64,000 bases of DNA from Methylotenera sp. (GCF_029945705.1 NZ_JAQSDC010000058.1:1-64000); one strand, 5' to 3'. Positions 47,926 through 58,021 are shown, counted from the first letter of the stretch. The notes: a model not told the origin generated them from the sequence alone. Translations and numbers: made by a program.

Positions 47926-48706
47926 GGGTGCTTAAATAATTTGCAATGGCGACAAAGTCTGAAACGGCTAAATTTTCTGCGCGTTGTTGTGAGTCAATAT
48001 TGAGGGCAGTAAAGCCTTCGTCATTTAATAGCTCTTTGAGCGTATTGCGTAAGGTTTTACGACGTTGCCCAAATGCAGAGAGTACAACTTTTGCAAACAT
48101 GGCTTCATCTTTTGCCACAAATGGCAGCACGGCATGAGGTACACAACGCACAAAAGCAGATTCTACTTTAGGTGCAGGTTCAAAAGCTTCTGGTGGTACG
48201 GTGATTAAATAATCCATTTGTAAGCGATACTGCAACATGACGCTAAGCCGCCCGTATGCTGCCGTAGACGGCGAAGCTACCATGCGCTCAACCACTTCTT
48301 TTTGCAGCATAAAGTGCATGTCGGTTATGGCACTTACGTTATCGAGCAGGTGAAATAGAATTGGCGTCGAGATGTTGTAAGGCAGATTGCCTGTGACACG
48401 CAGATTTTTACCTAAGCTGGTGAAGTCAAATTTGAGCGCATCGGCATTGTGAATGTCGATGGCGTTGTTGGCGTAGGCTGGTTTGCCGTATTCTGTTTGC
48501 ATCCAACTGATAATGTCACGGTCAACTTCTACTACATGCAAAAGTTTTAATCTTTGTAGTAATGGCTTGGTTAGCGCGCCTAAACCTGGACCAATCTCCA
48601 CCATCAAGTCATCCGCTTTGGGTGAAATTGCTTCTACTAAGCTAGAAATTACGCCTTGGTCAGTCAGGAAGTTTTGGCCGAAGCGCTTTTTTGCAACGTG
48701 TTTCAT
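47921..48706 (-). CDS. rsmA: 16S rRNA dimethyladenosine transferase (KsgA)
   Basis: A 261-residue KsgA dimethylating A1518 and A1519 of 16S rRNA. Motifs: KKRFGQNFLTD at the start, SAM motif EIGPGLGALT and the catalytic NLPYNIS. The final codons end in the REP-like repeat, which supplies the stop. Starts 8 nt after pdxA, within the conserved lptD-surA-pdxA-rsmA operon. Confidence 0.96.
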   Translation of the reverse strand: MKHVAKKRFGQNFLTDQGVISSLVEAISPKADDLMVEIGPGLGALTKPLLQRLKLLHVVEVDRDIISWMQTEYGKPAYANNAIDIHNADALKFDFTSLGKNLRVTGNLPYNISTPILFHLLDNVSAITDMHFMLQKEVVERMVASPSTAAYGRLSVMLQYRLQMDYLITVPPEAFEPAPKVESAFVRCVPHAVLPFVAKDEAMFAKVVLSAFGQRRKTLRNTLKELLNDEGFTALNIDSQQRAENLAVSDFVAIANYLSTL

Positions 48707-48714
48707 GTGGTTAA

Positions 48715-49713
48715 TTAACTTTTTAAGTGGTTATTGGCTAGCGTAATCGCCAACTCAATGGCGGCTAGCATGCTGCCGATTTCAATATTGCCTGTACTAG
48801 CTAAATCGAGAGCTGTGCCGTGGTCAACCGAGGTGCGGATAATGGGCAAGCCTAGCGTAACGTTGACGCCTTCGCCAAAGCTCGCATGCTTGAGCACTGG
48901 CAAGCCTTGGTCGTGGTACATGGCAAGCACAGCATCAGCTTTGCTGAGGTGGTGTTTTGCGAATAGGGTGTCTGCTGGCAGTGCGCCTATTAGCTGCATG
49001 CCTTCGGAGCGTAATTTTTCTAGCACAGGGTTGATAATGTCGATTTCTTCACGGCCTAAATAGCCGTCCTCACCTGCGTGTGGATTTAAGCCTGCCACCA
49101 AAATGCGTGGGTTGCTCAAGCCAAATTTCTGCACTAAATCATGATGCAGTATACGAATAGTAGTTTCTAAGCCACTTTTGGTAATGGCAGAGGGTACATC
49201 TTTTAGCGCTAAGTGTGTCGTGGCAAGGGCAACGCGCAAGCCGCTACCAACTAGCATCATCACAACTTGTGGCGTATGGGTTAACTCAGCTAAAAACTCT
49301 GTGTGACCGCTAAATGCAATGCCCGCATCATTGATAATGCCTTTGTGCACGGGTGCCGTGACCATGGCATCAAATTCTTGGTTTACGCATCCTAGCGCGG
49401 CAGTTTTTAGCGTTTGCAATACATATTGACTATTGCGTGCATCTAATTGCCCAGCCACCGCAGGCTTGCTGATAGTTTGATGTAACACAGTAATAATGCC
49501 GTTGCCGAGATGTGCCGTGTGCGACTCAGCAGAATACGCTTGGATTTGAATATCTACATTAAGCGCTTTAGCTCGTTCTCGTAGCATATTGGCATCCGCA
49601 ATCATGACCACTTCGGCGTTAAGTGGCTGATGTGCTAGCAATACGCAAAGGTCTGGGCCAATGCCAGCAGGTTCGCCAGCAGTGATGGCAATGCGTGGAA
49701 GTGGTTTTGTCAC
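48715..49713 (-). CDS. pdxA: 4-hydroxythreonine-4-phosphate dehydrogenase
   Basis: A 332-residue PdxA of pyridoxal-5'-phosphate biosynthesis, oxidising 4-phosphohydroxy-L-threonine with NAD. The N-terminal ITAGEPAGIGPDL, the substrate/metal block AFSGHTEFLAEL, LNPHAGEDGYLGREE and MYHDQGLPVLK with its metal-binding His are all present. Third gene of the lptD operon. Confidence 0.96.
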   Translation of the reverse strand: MTKPLPRIAITAGEPAGIGPDLCVLLAHQPLNAEVVMIADANMLRERAKALNVDIQIQAYSAESHTAHLGNGIITVLHQTISKPAVAGQLDARNSQYVLQTLKTAALGCVNQEFDAMVTAPVHKGIINDAGIAFSGHTEFLAELTHTPQVVMMLVGSGLRVALATTHLALKDVPSAITKSGLETTIRILHHDLVQKFGLSNPRILVAGLNPHAGEDGYLGREEIDIINPVLEKLRSEGMQLIGALPADTLFAKHHLSKADAVLAMYHDQGLPVLKHASFGEGVNVTLGLPIIRTSVDHGTALDLASTGNIEIGSMLAAIELAITLANNHLKS

Positions 49714-49753
49714 GTTAAGTTAAGCAGCAAAATGTACGTGTAATTAGGGCGAC

Positions 49754-51115
49754 TTAAAACTTATCTTCAAGTCTAAGCTCAACGAAAGCGCGGTCGCGCA
49801 ACTCACGAATCCAATCCTGATAAGCTTCGTCTGCTTTACGCGTACGAATTTCTTGACGTGCTTTTAAGCGTGCAGATTCTTTACTCATGTCTTGTGAGCG
49901 GCGCTCTATGACTTGAATAATATGCCAACCAAACTGACTGCGTACAGGCGCGCTTATTTGTCCATCTTTAAGTGCGTTCATGGCAGCTTCAAAAGGAGGA
50001 ACAGTGTCGCCAGGATTTACCCAGTTTAAATCACCGCCGTTTGAGGCTGTGGAGTCTTCTGAAAATTGGCGAGCCAATACTTCAAACTTTTCGCCATTAT
50101 CAAGACGCTCTTTAATCGTATTAATTTTGGTCTCGGCTTCTTTATCAGACATTACCTCGGTAATTTTGATAAGAATATGACGTGCATGCGTTTGCTGTAT
50201 CACAAGCGGAGAGTTGCCACCGCGCTTATTAGTCAGTTTGAGCAAGTGAAAGCCATTTGGACTACGAAGAGGTGCTGAAACTTCGCCTGCTTGCATGTTT
50301 TTTAATGCGTCTAAGAACAATGCAGGCATTTGTGAGCCTTTTTTCCAGCCCAAACTACCGCCTTCTAAGGCGTTAGGCGCATCAGAAAAACTGGCTGATA
50401 CTTTAGCAAAACTGACGCCAGAGTTTAATTGGCTCAAAGCCTCATCGGCTTTGGCTTTAGCTTTTTGAATGTCTTCCGTAGCGCCTTCTTCAGGCGTACG
50501 AATCAAAATATGCGAAATCTCGAACTCATCAGTGTTTTCGTTAAGCGAGGCTTGTGAGGTTAAGTAATTGTCAATTTCAGATTCGCTAACATTCACGCGG
50601 CCGTCTACTTCGCGATCACGTAATCGTGCAATTGTTATTTCATTGCGAATATCAGACCTAAATTTACGCATGCTGACGCCGTCTCTGGCTAATGCCTCGC
50701 TAAACTCAGTCAGTGTTAAGTTGTTTTGCTCTGCAATTCTCTCAACTGTTTTATCTAGTTGATTGTCATCAACTTTAAGGCCAATTTGTGCAGCATACTG
50801 AATTTGTAGGGTATCTGTAATTAAACGTTCTAAAATTTGTTTACGCAAGACACTTTCTTCAGGTAACTCTGTGCCTTGTTTTTTAAATTGCGCGGTGACA
50901 GTGGCAATGCGGTTTTCCAGCTCTTGTTCAGTAATCACCGTTTGATCGACAATTGCGACAATACGATCCAATTTAACAATATCTGCTGCCTGCGCGTTAA
51001 ATTGATTGGCGATAAAAAGCACGCTAGCAAGCAATATAAATTGAATTGCACGGACAGTCGCTGAATATTTATTCACTGTATGTTTAATCGCTGTATGTTT
51101 AATCAATGTGCGCAA
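49754..51115 (-). CDS. surA: Periplasmic chaperone/prolyl isomerase SurA
   Basis: A 453-residue SurA. It has a signal peptide with a hydrophobic core (about 22-38), the N-terminal chaperone domain (about 45-180) and two parvulin PPIC domains (about 190-290 and 305-405). It folds outer-membrane proteins including LptD. The start is a TTG at 51115, 5 nt after the lptD stop, with GAG near it as weak Shine-Dalgarno. The first residues contain a short tandem duplication (KHTAIKHT), and a TTG or GTG further in could also be used, so the N-terminus is uncertain. Confidence 0.93.
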   Translation of the reverse strand: MRTLIKHTAIKHTVNKYSATVRAIQFILLASVLFIANQFNAQAADIVKLDRIVAIVDQTVITEQELENRIATVTAQFKKQGTELPEESVLRKQILERLITDTLQIQYAAQIGLKVDDNQLDKTVERIAEQNNLTLTEFSEALARDGVSMRKFRSDIRNEITIARLRDREVDGRVNVSESEIDNYLTSQASLNENTDEFEISHILIRTPEEGATEDIQKAKAKADEALSQLNSGVSFAKVSASFSDAPNALEGGSLGWKKGSQMPALFLDALKNMQAGEVSAPLRSPNGFHLLKLTNKRGGNSPLVIQQTHARHILIKITEVMSDKEAETKINTIKERLDNGEKFEVLARQFSEDSTASNGGDLNWVNPGDTVPPFEAAMNALKDGQISAPVRSQFGWHIIQVIERRSQDMSKESARLKARQEIRTRKADEAYQDWIRELRDRAFVELRLEDKF

Positions 51116-51120
51116 AATAG

Positions 51121-53586
51121 TTACTCGTAATAAGGTTGTTGGTTGGTTTCAGGGATGCGACTTGAATTCACATAGCCTGGAACATTACGTTTGATGACCG
51201 ATAGAGGATTGGTGCCAATTGAGGCTAATCCACCAAGCTCAAGTTGGAAAAATAATGCATAGTTGGCATTAGCAGTTGCCGTGCTAACGCGTTGAATTAC
51301 GGATCTAGCTTGCCAGCAACCTGCATCATACTCTAACCCAGCCAGTGTTTCGATGATACTGCTGTCTTTCAGTGAGTAATTGAATCGACCAACACCGAAC
51401 CAGCCCTTGCCTAAAGGCCATTGAGTTGAAATGTCAAACTGATCCAAGCCATCGCTTGTTAGTGCACCTGGAGTATCACGCCTATAGCTATAGCTTAGAT
51501 TAAGTGCTTTGCCAGGTTCTGGGCTGTAGTGGCTAGAGATTGTGGTGCGTGCTGATCTAGAGTCGTCAGTATTGTATTGCCAAAATGCATCGATATTCCA
51601 GCTGGTTTTTAGATAAGAGCTTAGGCCTACAATAATGTCTGAACTATTACTGCTGCGTAAAGTGGCGCCAGGTAGAGAGGCAGTTTGATCTGCGAAGTAA
51701 TAGCGTTGGCCAACGGATGCAGATAGGCGTTCTATGCCAGTATCAGACTCAATTAAGCGAGAAGTTAAAGCAAGACTTAATTGATTAGCGTTATTAATGC
51801 GGTCGTTACCAGTGTACTGATTTTCACTAAACAAAGAGCTGAAATTTAAGTCAGTGTCACTTGTGTCAAAAATAGGAATGCCTGATTGATTTACTTTAGG
51901 AATGTAGACGTAAAACATTCTTGGCTCTATGGTTTGTGTGTAGTCGCGGTTGGCAACTTTGAAGTCACGATCAAAAAATAAGCCACCATCAACGCTCACA
52001 ATCGGTAGTGTTCGTTCTTGAGAGTTATTGCTGTTAGGGTCGTTACTGAGACTGTAACTAGTATGATGAATACCAATTTTAGGCGTAATGTAGCCATATG
52101 ATTGAGTCATTGGTAAGCTAATGCTTGGGTATATTGTAAAACGCGAGCCAGTGACCGTGGCGGGTGCGTTTTTATTAGTGTCAAATGCAACTAGTTGAGT
52201 GTATAAATTTGCATTAAAACTGCCATAATCTTTGTTGCCATTAAGTGTTAATTGCGGCAAGCGTTCATAGGGGTATGACAAGTTATCTAAAGTTTGAAAT
52301 TTTTGTGCAAGCGCATTAAAGCGCCAAACATCATCGGCATAATCTATATTAAATTGCTGCGGCAAAGTAACCTGGCTAGTAGTGACGATTCGCGTTGACA
52401 TATCTGCAAAATATTCGTTATCAGATACCTTTTCCAAACTATAACCAGCGGACCAGCCATTGCCAAAGCTCTGTTGGTGTTTAAAGTTGGCATAGTAACG
52501 ATTTTGACCAGACAGATCATCACTTGGCAGGTATTCAATGTTATCAATACCAGAAAAACTATCTTCCAAATATCTAAATTCTCCTTGTAATTGAACGCCG
52601 CGTTTGCTTAAAACTCGAGTTGCAAATGTTGCATCCATATTGGGGGAGATGTTCCAATAAAACGGTGTAGTTAATTCAAAACCACTTTTAGACGTCGTGC
52701 CAAAGGCCGGAGCAAGCAAGCCACTTTTACGTTGATTGCTAAATGAAAAGCTAATCCAAGGCGTGTAAATTAGCGGCACACCTTTAAATTCAATATAAGC
52801 ATTTTTAGCTACGCCAGCTTTACTATAATCATTCAAATTTAATTCATTAGCTTTAATATACCAATCATCGACATCCGCAGCGCAAGTAGTAAATCTCGCG
52901 TTTTTTAGCGTTTTTCTGTCTTGACCTTCAAAAATAATGGTTTTAGCATCCGCTCTGGCGTTGGATGCGCGAGATGAGCTACTTTCATCAGAATCAAGCC
53001 CTAAAGTGCTTTGAGAAGAGTTACCTTCAGATACTTCTGTTACTGACGAATATGCACTAGGTCCACCTATTTGTTGGCTTTGCAAACTACCTAAGCTTTT
53101 AGAAAATTTTTCAGAGCTTTTAACGTTAGATTGGATTTTTTTAGACTCATCTTTTGTATCGCCTAAAATGCTGATTGATGCGTCTTTCATTTGCCCTATG
53201 CTTTCAGACAAGTGCATGTGTAGCTCAGGGCCTGTAATTTGTGCATTGCCAACATTGATGCTGGCATTACCAGTGACGCTTAACTCGTCATTTTGGACGT
53301 TGTAATCTATTAAATCACCTGTGATATTTTGCTTACCACGGCTGATTTTAGCGTTACCAATTGCTCGCATTTCTCTATCAAGATGCAATTCTAGTTTATC
53401 GCCTTCAATAACAAGTGCATCTGCATTGGCTTCTACAGCATTTGATTCGTCAGCTGTGTCAGCTAAACCCAGTGAGTCACCGATAGAGGCTGATTCAACA
53501 GGAATGACTTCACTTTCGGCATGTGAGCGTAAGCTGCAAAGTAATAAAGCCGCTGTTAAGCCACTTAAAAAACGGCTTTTTAGCAT
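51121..53586 (-). CDS. lptD: LPS-assembly protein LptD
   Basis: An 821-residue outer-membrane protein. Signal peptide (about 1-23), N-terminal OstA/LptA-like beta-jellyroll (about 50-140 and 213-270), then the 26-strand barrel. A Ser-rich insert of about 70 residues (145-212) interrupts the periplasmic domain. The mature chain contains only two Cys, 235 (ARFTTC) and about 757 (YDAGCW), where E. coli has four; one disulfide is therefore the maximum. Inserts LPS with LptE. First gene of lptD-surA-pdxA-rsmA and divergent from amgK. Confidence 0.94.
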   Translation of the reverse strand: MLKSRFLSGLTAALLLCSLRSHAESEVIPVESASIGDSLGLADTADESNAVEANADALVIEGDKLELHLDREMRAIGNAKISRGKQNITGDLIDYNVQNDELSVTGNASINVGNAQITGPELHMHLSESIGQMKDASISILGDTKDESKKIQSNVKSSEKFSKSLGSLQSQQIGGPSAYSSVTEVSEGNSSQSTLGLDSDESSSSRASNARADAKTIIFEGQDRKTLKNARFTTCAADVDDWYIKANELNLNDYSKAGVAKNAYIEFKGVPLIYTPWISFSFSNQRKSGLLAPAFGTTSKSGFELTTPFYWNISPNMDATFATRVLSKRGVQLQGEFRYLEDSFSGIDNIEYLPSDDLSGQNRYYANFKHQQSFGNGWSAGYSLEKVSDNEYFADMSTRIVTTSQVTLPQQFNIDYADDVWRFNALAQKFQTLDNLSYPYERLPQLTLNGNKDYGSFNANLYTQLVAFDTNKNAPATVTGSRFTIYPSISLPMTQSYGYITPKIGIHHTSYSLSNDPNSNNSQERTLPIVSVDGGLFFDRDFKVANRDYTQTIEPRMFYVYIPKVNQSGIPIFDTSDTDLNFSSLFSENQYTGNDRINNANQLSLALTSRLIESDTGIERLSASVGQRYYFADQTASLPGATLRSSNSSDIIVGLSSYLKTSWNIDAFWQYNTDDSRSARTTISSHYSPEPGKALNLSYSYRRDTPGALTSDGLDQFDISTQWPLGKGWFGVGRFNYSLKDSSIIETLAGLEYDAGCWQARSVIQRVSTATANANYALFFQLELGGLASIGTNPLSVIKRNVPGYVNSSRIPETNQQPYYE

Positions 53587-53646
53587 GAAGTTAACATATT
53601 GAATAGGGTTGGAATGTATGGCACGAGTATATAGGCAGACGGTTTT

Positions 53647-53665
53647 ATTTTATCAGTGATAAAAT
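53647..53665. promoter_or_regulatory. Palindrome in the lptD/amgK divergent region
   Basis: A perfect 9-bp inverted repeat around one base, ATTTTATCAGTGATAAAAT, in the 194-bp divergent region. It could be an operator for either direction, but no factor family is recognised. I did not find a clear sigmaE promoter for lptD. Confidence 0.35.
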
Positions 53666-53780
53666 CTCATAAATTGGACTTTTTGGCAATCAATAAATCG
53701 TTTTGCCCCTTTAATGATTTTTGTATTTTTAGTGTACAAAGCGCAATAAAGCAACATTATATAACATTGGATAGATAGCT

Positions 53781-54794
53781 GTGGATGATAGACAACAACA
53801 ACTCAACGTTTGGTTAAGTCAGACCTTACCAGATGCAAATTTCAAGCTAACAACCGCATCGGCAGATGCTAGCTTCAGGCGTTATTTTAGGGTGAATTTA
53901 GCCAGCCCGCATTTAGGAAATCAAACCTTAATCGCCATGGATGCACCGCCACCACAAGAGGATTGCACGCCATTTGTAAAAGTGGCTAAGCAGTTTCTAG
54001 ATGCAGGTTTGAATGTGCCGAAGGTGATTGCGCAAGATTTAGCCAATGGCTTTTTGTTATTGAGTGACTTAGGCAATGACACTTATTTGCAGCATTTGAA
54101 TAATGAAACGGCACAAATGCTTTATGGCGATGCTACGAATGCACTCATCAAATTGCAATTAGCGAGCAAAAACCATGATTTACCTGCCTATGATGAAGCA
54201 CTATTAACGCGCGAGATGCAGTTATTTCCTGATTGGTATGTGAATAAGCACTTAGGTCAAACGCTTAACGCCGAGCAGCAAGGTTGGCTGCAACAAACCT
54301 TTGCGTCGTTAAATAGAAACATCTTGTCACAAGGGCAAGTCACAGTACATCGTGATTATCATTCACGCAACCTGATGGTGACGCATGAAAATACACCTGG
54401 CATATTAGATTTTCAAGATGCCGTCCATGGTGCGATTACTTACGATTTAGTCTCTTTGCTTAAAGATGCTTATATTCAGTGGGATGAAGAGCAGATTATC
54501 GATATGGCGGTGCGTTATTGGGAGCCTGCTAAAAAAGCAGGCTTACCTGTAGCCAGTGATTTTAGCGAGTTCTATCGCGATTTTGAATGGATGGGTGCGC
54601 AGCGTCACATTAAAGTGCTGGGTATATTTGCAAGGCTTTACCATCGTGACGGCAAAGATGGCTACCTAAAAGACATGCCACTGGTCATGCATTATCTGCG
54701 TAAAGTTTGCGAGCGTTATGTGGAATTGCGCCCAATGTTACGACTCTTAGATGCGCTTGAAGGCCGAGTACCGCGTCCTAAATACGTGGTTTAA
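53781..54794 (+). CDS. amgK: N-acetylmuramate/N-acetylglucosamine kinase AmgK
   Basis: A 337-residue aminoglycoside-phosphotransferase-fold kinase. The catalytic Brenner motif is VHRDYHSRNLMV and the metal-binding motif ILDFQDAVHG. In Pseudomonas AmgK phosphorylates MurNAc at the anomeric position for cell-wall recycling, giving intrinsic fosfomycin tolerance. The murU gene 18 nt downstream, and position opposite lptD, support this over a true aminoglycoside kinase. GTG start at 53781; no in-frame ATG is near. Confidence 0.9.
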   Translation: MDDRQQQLNVWLSQTLPDANFKLTTASADASFRRYFRVNLASPHLGNQTLIAMDAPPPQEDCTPFVKVAKQFLDAGLNVPKVIAQDLANGFLLLSDLGNDTYLQHLNNETAQMLYGDATNALIKLQLASKNHDLPAYDEALLTREMQLFPDWYVNKHLGQTLNAEQQGWLQQTFASLNRNILSQGQVTVHRDYHSRNLMVTHENTPGILDFQDAVHGAITYDLVSLLKDAYIQWDEEQIIDMAVRYWEPAKKAGLPVASDFSEFYRDFEWMGAQRHIKVLGIFARLYHRDGKDGYLKDMPLVMHYLRKVCERYVELRPMLRLLDALEGRVPRPKYVV

Positions 54795-54812
54795 CTTGTT
54801 GGAAAATAAGCC

Positions 54813-55490
54813 ATGAAAGCCATGATATTAGCCGCAGGACGTGGCGAACGTATGCGTCCGCTGACCGACCATACCCCTAAGCCATTGCTAAAAGTAGGTG
54901 GAAAGCCACTGATTGTTTGGCATTTGGAACGATTAGCGAAAGCTGGTTTCAAAGAGGTGGTGATTAACCATGCGCATTTGGGTGAGCAGATTGAGCAAGC
55001 GCTAGGTGATGGCAGTGAGTGGGACTTGCATATTCAATACAGCCCTGAAAAAACAGCGCTAGAAACAGCGGGCGGTATTGCCAATGCTCTGCCTCTGCTA
55101 GGATCTGAACCATTCTTAGTAGTCAATGGTGATACGTTTACCGAGATTGACTTTGGTGTTTTAACGCATGCCTTACAGGCCAATAACCATGCGCATCTTG
55201 TATTGGTGAATAATCCGCCGCAACATCCAAATGGTGATTTTGCAATTGAAGCTGGTAAGTTAAAAGATACAGGTCCGCAGATGCTGACATTTTCAGGCGT
55301 CGGTGTTTATCACCCAGATTTATTTGCCAGTGTGACACGAGGTGAACCAGCAAAACTTGCGCCTTTGTTAAGGCAAGCGATTGCTGGGAATCAGGCGACT
55401 GCTGAACATTATCCAGGGGTATGGCATGATATTGGTACGCCTGAACGCTTGAATATGCTTGATGAAGCGTTAAAGCTGCGAGCGAGTTAA
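54813..55490 (+). CDS. murU: N-acetylmuramate alpha-1-phosphate uridylyltransferase MurU
   Basis: A 225-residue nucleotidyltransferase with the signature MILAAGRGERMRPLTDHTPKPLL and catalytic Asp in VNGDTF. It converts MurNAc-1-P and UTP to UDP-MurNAc, bypassing de novo UDP-MurNAc synthesis. Pairing with amgK is the diagnostic arrangement. Confidence 0.92.
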   Translation: MKAMILAAGRGERMRPLTDHTPKPLLKVGGKPLIVWHLERLAKAGFKEVVINHAHLGEQIEQALGDGSEWDLHIQYSPEKTALETAGGIANALPLLGSEPFLVVNGDTFTEIDFGVLTHALQANNHAHLVLVNNPPQHPNGDFAIEAGKLKDTGPQMLTFSGVGVYHPDLFASVTRGEPAKLAPLLRQAIAGNQATAEHYPGVWHDIGTPERLNMLDEALKLRAS

Positions 55491-55513
55491 CGAATGAAAA
55501 AGGAACAGACTCA

Positions 55514-56833
55514 ATGAGTCATATAGTTGAATTTCAACAACGTAGATCTAAATTACTGAGTGTAATGGGCGAAGGCATTGCCATTATTCCCACCGCGCCA
55601 GAAACCATTCGCAATCGCGATAGTCATTATCCATACCGTTTTGATAGTTATTTTTACTACTTAACAGGTTTCAAAGAGCCTGAATCTGTCGTGGTGCTAG
55701 TGGCTGGTGCGATGCCCAAAACAATATTGTTTTGCCGCGATAAAGACATGGAGCGAGAGATTTGGGATGGCTTTCGTTATGGTGCGGAGGCCGCTAAAAC
55801 TGAATTCAGTTTTGATGAAGCCTACTCAATTAACGAGTTAGATGCAGTTGTTCTGAAGTTGTTGGCGAATCAACCTAAGCTATTTTTTAGTTTAGGTGAA
55901 AGCACAAGCTGGGATGTACGTGTAATGGGCTGGATGAACACCTTGCGTACGCAAGCTCGCAGCGGTGTTCATGTGCCTGACGATGTGAGTGATATACGTC
56001 AATTAGTGGATGAAATGCGTTTGATTAAATCACCATTCGAGATTGATTTAATGCGTCGTTCAGCCAATATTGCCGCCGCCGCACATAACCGTGCAATGCA
56101 GTTTGTCGGGTCTAATTTTACTAGACCTAATATCATGGAATATGAAGTAGAAGCGGAATTTTTGCACGAGTTCTACCGTAATGGCGCGCAAGCGCCAGCT
56201 TATACAAGCATCGTCGCAGGCGGCGCCAATGCTTGCACGCTGCATTACAACGCGAATAACGCAAAGTTGAATGATGGTGATTTATTGTTGATTGATGCGG
56301 GTTGCGAGTTAGATGGATACGCCTCAGATATTACGCGCACTTTTCCTGTGAACGGTAAGTTTAGCGCTGCGCAAAAAGATGTTTATGAGTTAGTGCTGGC
56401 TTCGCAAGCTGCGGCAATTGCAAAGGTTAATACAAGCAACCATTGGAACGCGCCGCATGAAGCGGCATTAGAGGTTTTGGTGCAAGGCTTTATTGATTTG
56501 AAACTTTGCAAAGGCAGCAAAGAGGCAGTGCTAGAGAATGGGGATTATCGCCAGTTTTACATGCATCGCACTGGGCACTGGTTGGGTTTGGATGTGCATG
56601 ATGCAGGTGAATATAAAGATAAAGCTAGCAATTGGCGCATGCTAATGCCAAATATGACGCTGACTGTTGAGCCTGGCTGCTATATTCGCCCTGCGGAAAA
56701 TGTACCAGAAGCCTTCTGGAATATTGGCATTCGTATTGAGGATGATGTATTGGTGACCAAAGACGGGTGTGAAGTTTTGACTAAAAATGCGCTTAAATCA
56801 GTGGCTGATATTGAAGCCTTAATGGCTAATTAA
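55514..56833 (+). CDS. pepP: Xaa-Pro aminopeptidase P
   Basis: A 439-residue M24B dimanganese peptidase that removes N-terminal residues before proline. Creatinase-like N-domain, then the pita-bread domain with metal ligands in IDAGCELDGYASDITRTFP, HRTGHWLGLDVHD, TVEPGCYI and GIRIEDDV. Precedes ubiH by 18 nt, the usual pepP-ubiH-ubiI order. Confidence 0.96.
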   Translation: MSHIVEFQQRRSKLLSVMGEGIAIIPTAPETIRNRDSHYPYRFDSYFYYLTGFKEPESVVVLVAGAMPKTILFCRDKDMEREIWDGFRYGAEAAKTEFSFDEAYSINELDAVVLKLLANQPKLFFSLGESTSWDVRVMGWMNTLRTQARSGVHVPDDVSDIRQLVDEMRLIKSPFEIDLMRRSANIAAAAHNRAMQFVGSNFTRPNIMEYEVEAEFLHEFYRNGAQAPAYTSIVAGGANACTLHYNANNAKLNDGDLLLIDAGCELDGYASDITRTFPVNGKFSAAQKDVYELVLASQAAAIAKVNTSNHWNAPHEAALEVLVQGFIDLKLCKGSKEAVLENGDYRQFYMHRTGHWLGLDVHDAGEYKDKASNWRMLMPNMTLTVEPGCYIRPAENVPEAFWNIGIRIEDDVLVTKDGCEVLTKNALKSVADIEALMAN

Positions 56834-56851
56834 GTAGGCGTGAAGGACTAA

Positions 56852-58021
56852 ATGAGCGATATTTTAAAGAGCATTGTCATCGTTGGTGGCGGCCCAGTAG
56901 GTGCAACGTTAGCGTTATTGCTAGCAAAGCAAGGCTTGGCTGTGACGGTGCTTGAGGCGCGCAAACAAGGTGCAGCTTATAGTGAGAGTCGAGCACTGGC
57001 TTTGTCATATGGTAGTAAGCGCATTCTGGAAAAGCTAGGTGTTTGGGGTAGTTTAGCTGCAAGCGCTACCGCTATTAATACTATCCATGTGTCACAAAAA
57101 GGTAGCCTTGGTCGCTCAAAATTACAAGCGCGTGATTATAAGCAAGAGGCGCTGGGCTATGTACTGTCTTATGGTAAGTTAAGTGAGGCGCTGGATGCGT
57201 CACTTGCAAGTCAACCTTTAGTGAATTTTGTATTTGAAGCTTTAGCTGAGAATATCGCTCATACAGGTACTCATGCCAGTGTGAGTTATTCCTATCAAGG
57301 TGAGTCACGTGCATTAAATAGTCGCTTAGTAGTATTGGCAGATGGCGGTCGCAGCTTAGACGAAATTGCAGGGCTAGTGAAAGAAACCAAAGAGTATGGC
57401 CATGATGCGCTGATTTCTAAGATAAGGGCGGAATTGCCACACAACAATATTGCTTATGAGCGCTTTACTGCTAATGGCCCCATGGCTTTATTGCCTAATG
57501 GAGAGCATGACTTCTCATTAGTTTGGACAGGTAAAAAAGAATACGTAAATGCATTGCTGGAACTGAGTGATGAAGAGTTCTTAACGCAATTTCATGAACA
57601 GTTTGGTGACAGAGTAGGGCAATTTCTAAGTGTAGAAAAGCGTATGGCATTCCCATTAAAGCTATCGCAATTAAAAACAACAGATACGCCGCACTTGGTG
57701 GTGATTGGTAATGCAGCACAAACCATGCACCCAGTGGCAGGGCAGGGCTTTAATGTCGGCTTGCGAGATGCAGAGTCACTTGCGCAATCTCTTGATGTTA
57801 CAGCTCCCGCAGATTTTGGATGTCAGAAAATGTTAGATGCCTACCGCGCTAGTCGGCAATCTGACACTAAAAACGGTTTGTTGTTTACTGACTTTTTAGT
57901 GAGTATTTTTTCTAATGACATTGTCGGTGTTAATGGTTTAAGAGGTGCAGGGTTAGGCCTGTTTGATATGATTAAGCCAATCAAGCAGCATTTAGTCAGC
58001 AAAATGAGTTACGGCAAATGA
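56852..58021 (+). CDS. ubiH: UbiH-type ubiquinone biosynthesis FAD monooxygenase
   Basis: A 389-residue flavoprotein. The Rossmann motif IVGGGPVGATLALLLA at about 9-24, the family DG motif VLADGGRS and the C-terminal FAD motif GNAAQTMHPVAGQGFNVGLRDAE are present. In E. coli UbiH hydroxylates C1 of the ring. Exact regiospecificity cannot be read from sequence. Its stop overlaps the next monooxygenase by 4 nt. Confidence 0.9.
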   Translation: MSDILKSIVIVGGGPVGATLALLLAKQGLAVTVLEARKQGAAYSESRALALSYGSKRILEKLGVWGSLAASATAINTIHVSQKGSLGRSKLQARDYKQEALGYVLSYGKLSEALDASLASQPLVNFVFEALAENIAHTGTHASVSYSYQGESRALNSRLVVLADGGRSLDEIAGLVKETKEYGHDALISKIRAELPHNNIAYERFTANGPMALLPNGEHDFSLVWTGKKEYVNALLELSDEEFLTQFHEQFGDRVGQFLSVEKRMAFPLKLSQLKTTDTPHLVVIGNAAQTMHPVAGQGFNVGLRDAESLAQSLDVTAPADFGCQKMLDAYRASRQSDTKNGLLFTDFLVSIFSNDIVGVNGLRGAGLGLFDMIKPIKQHLVSKMSYGK

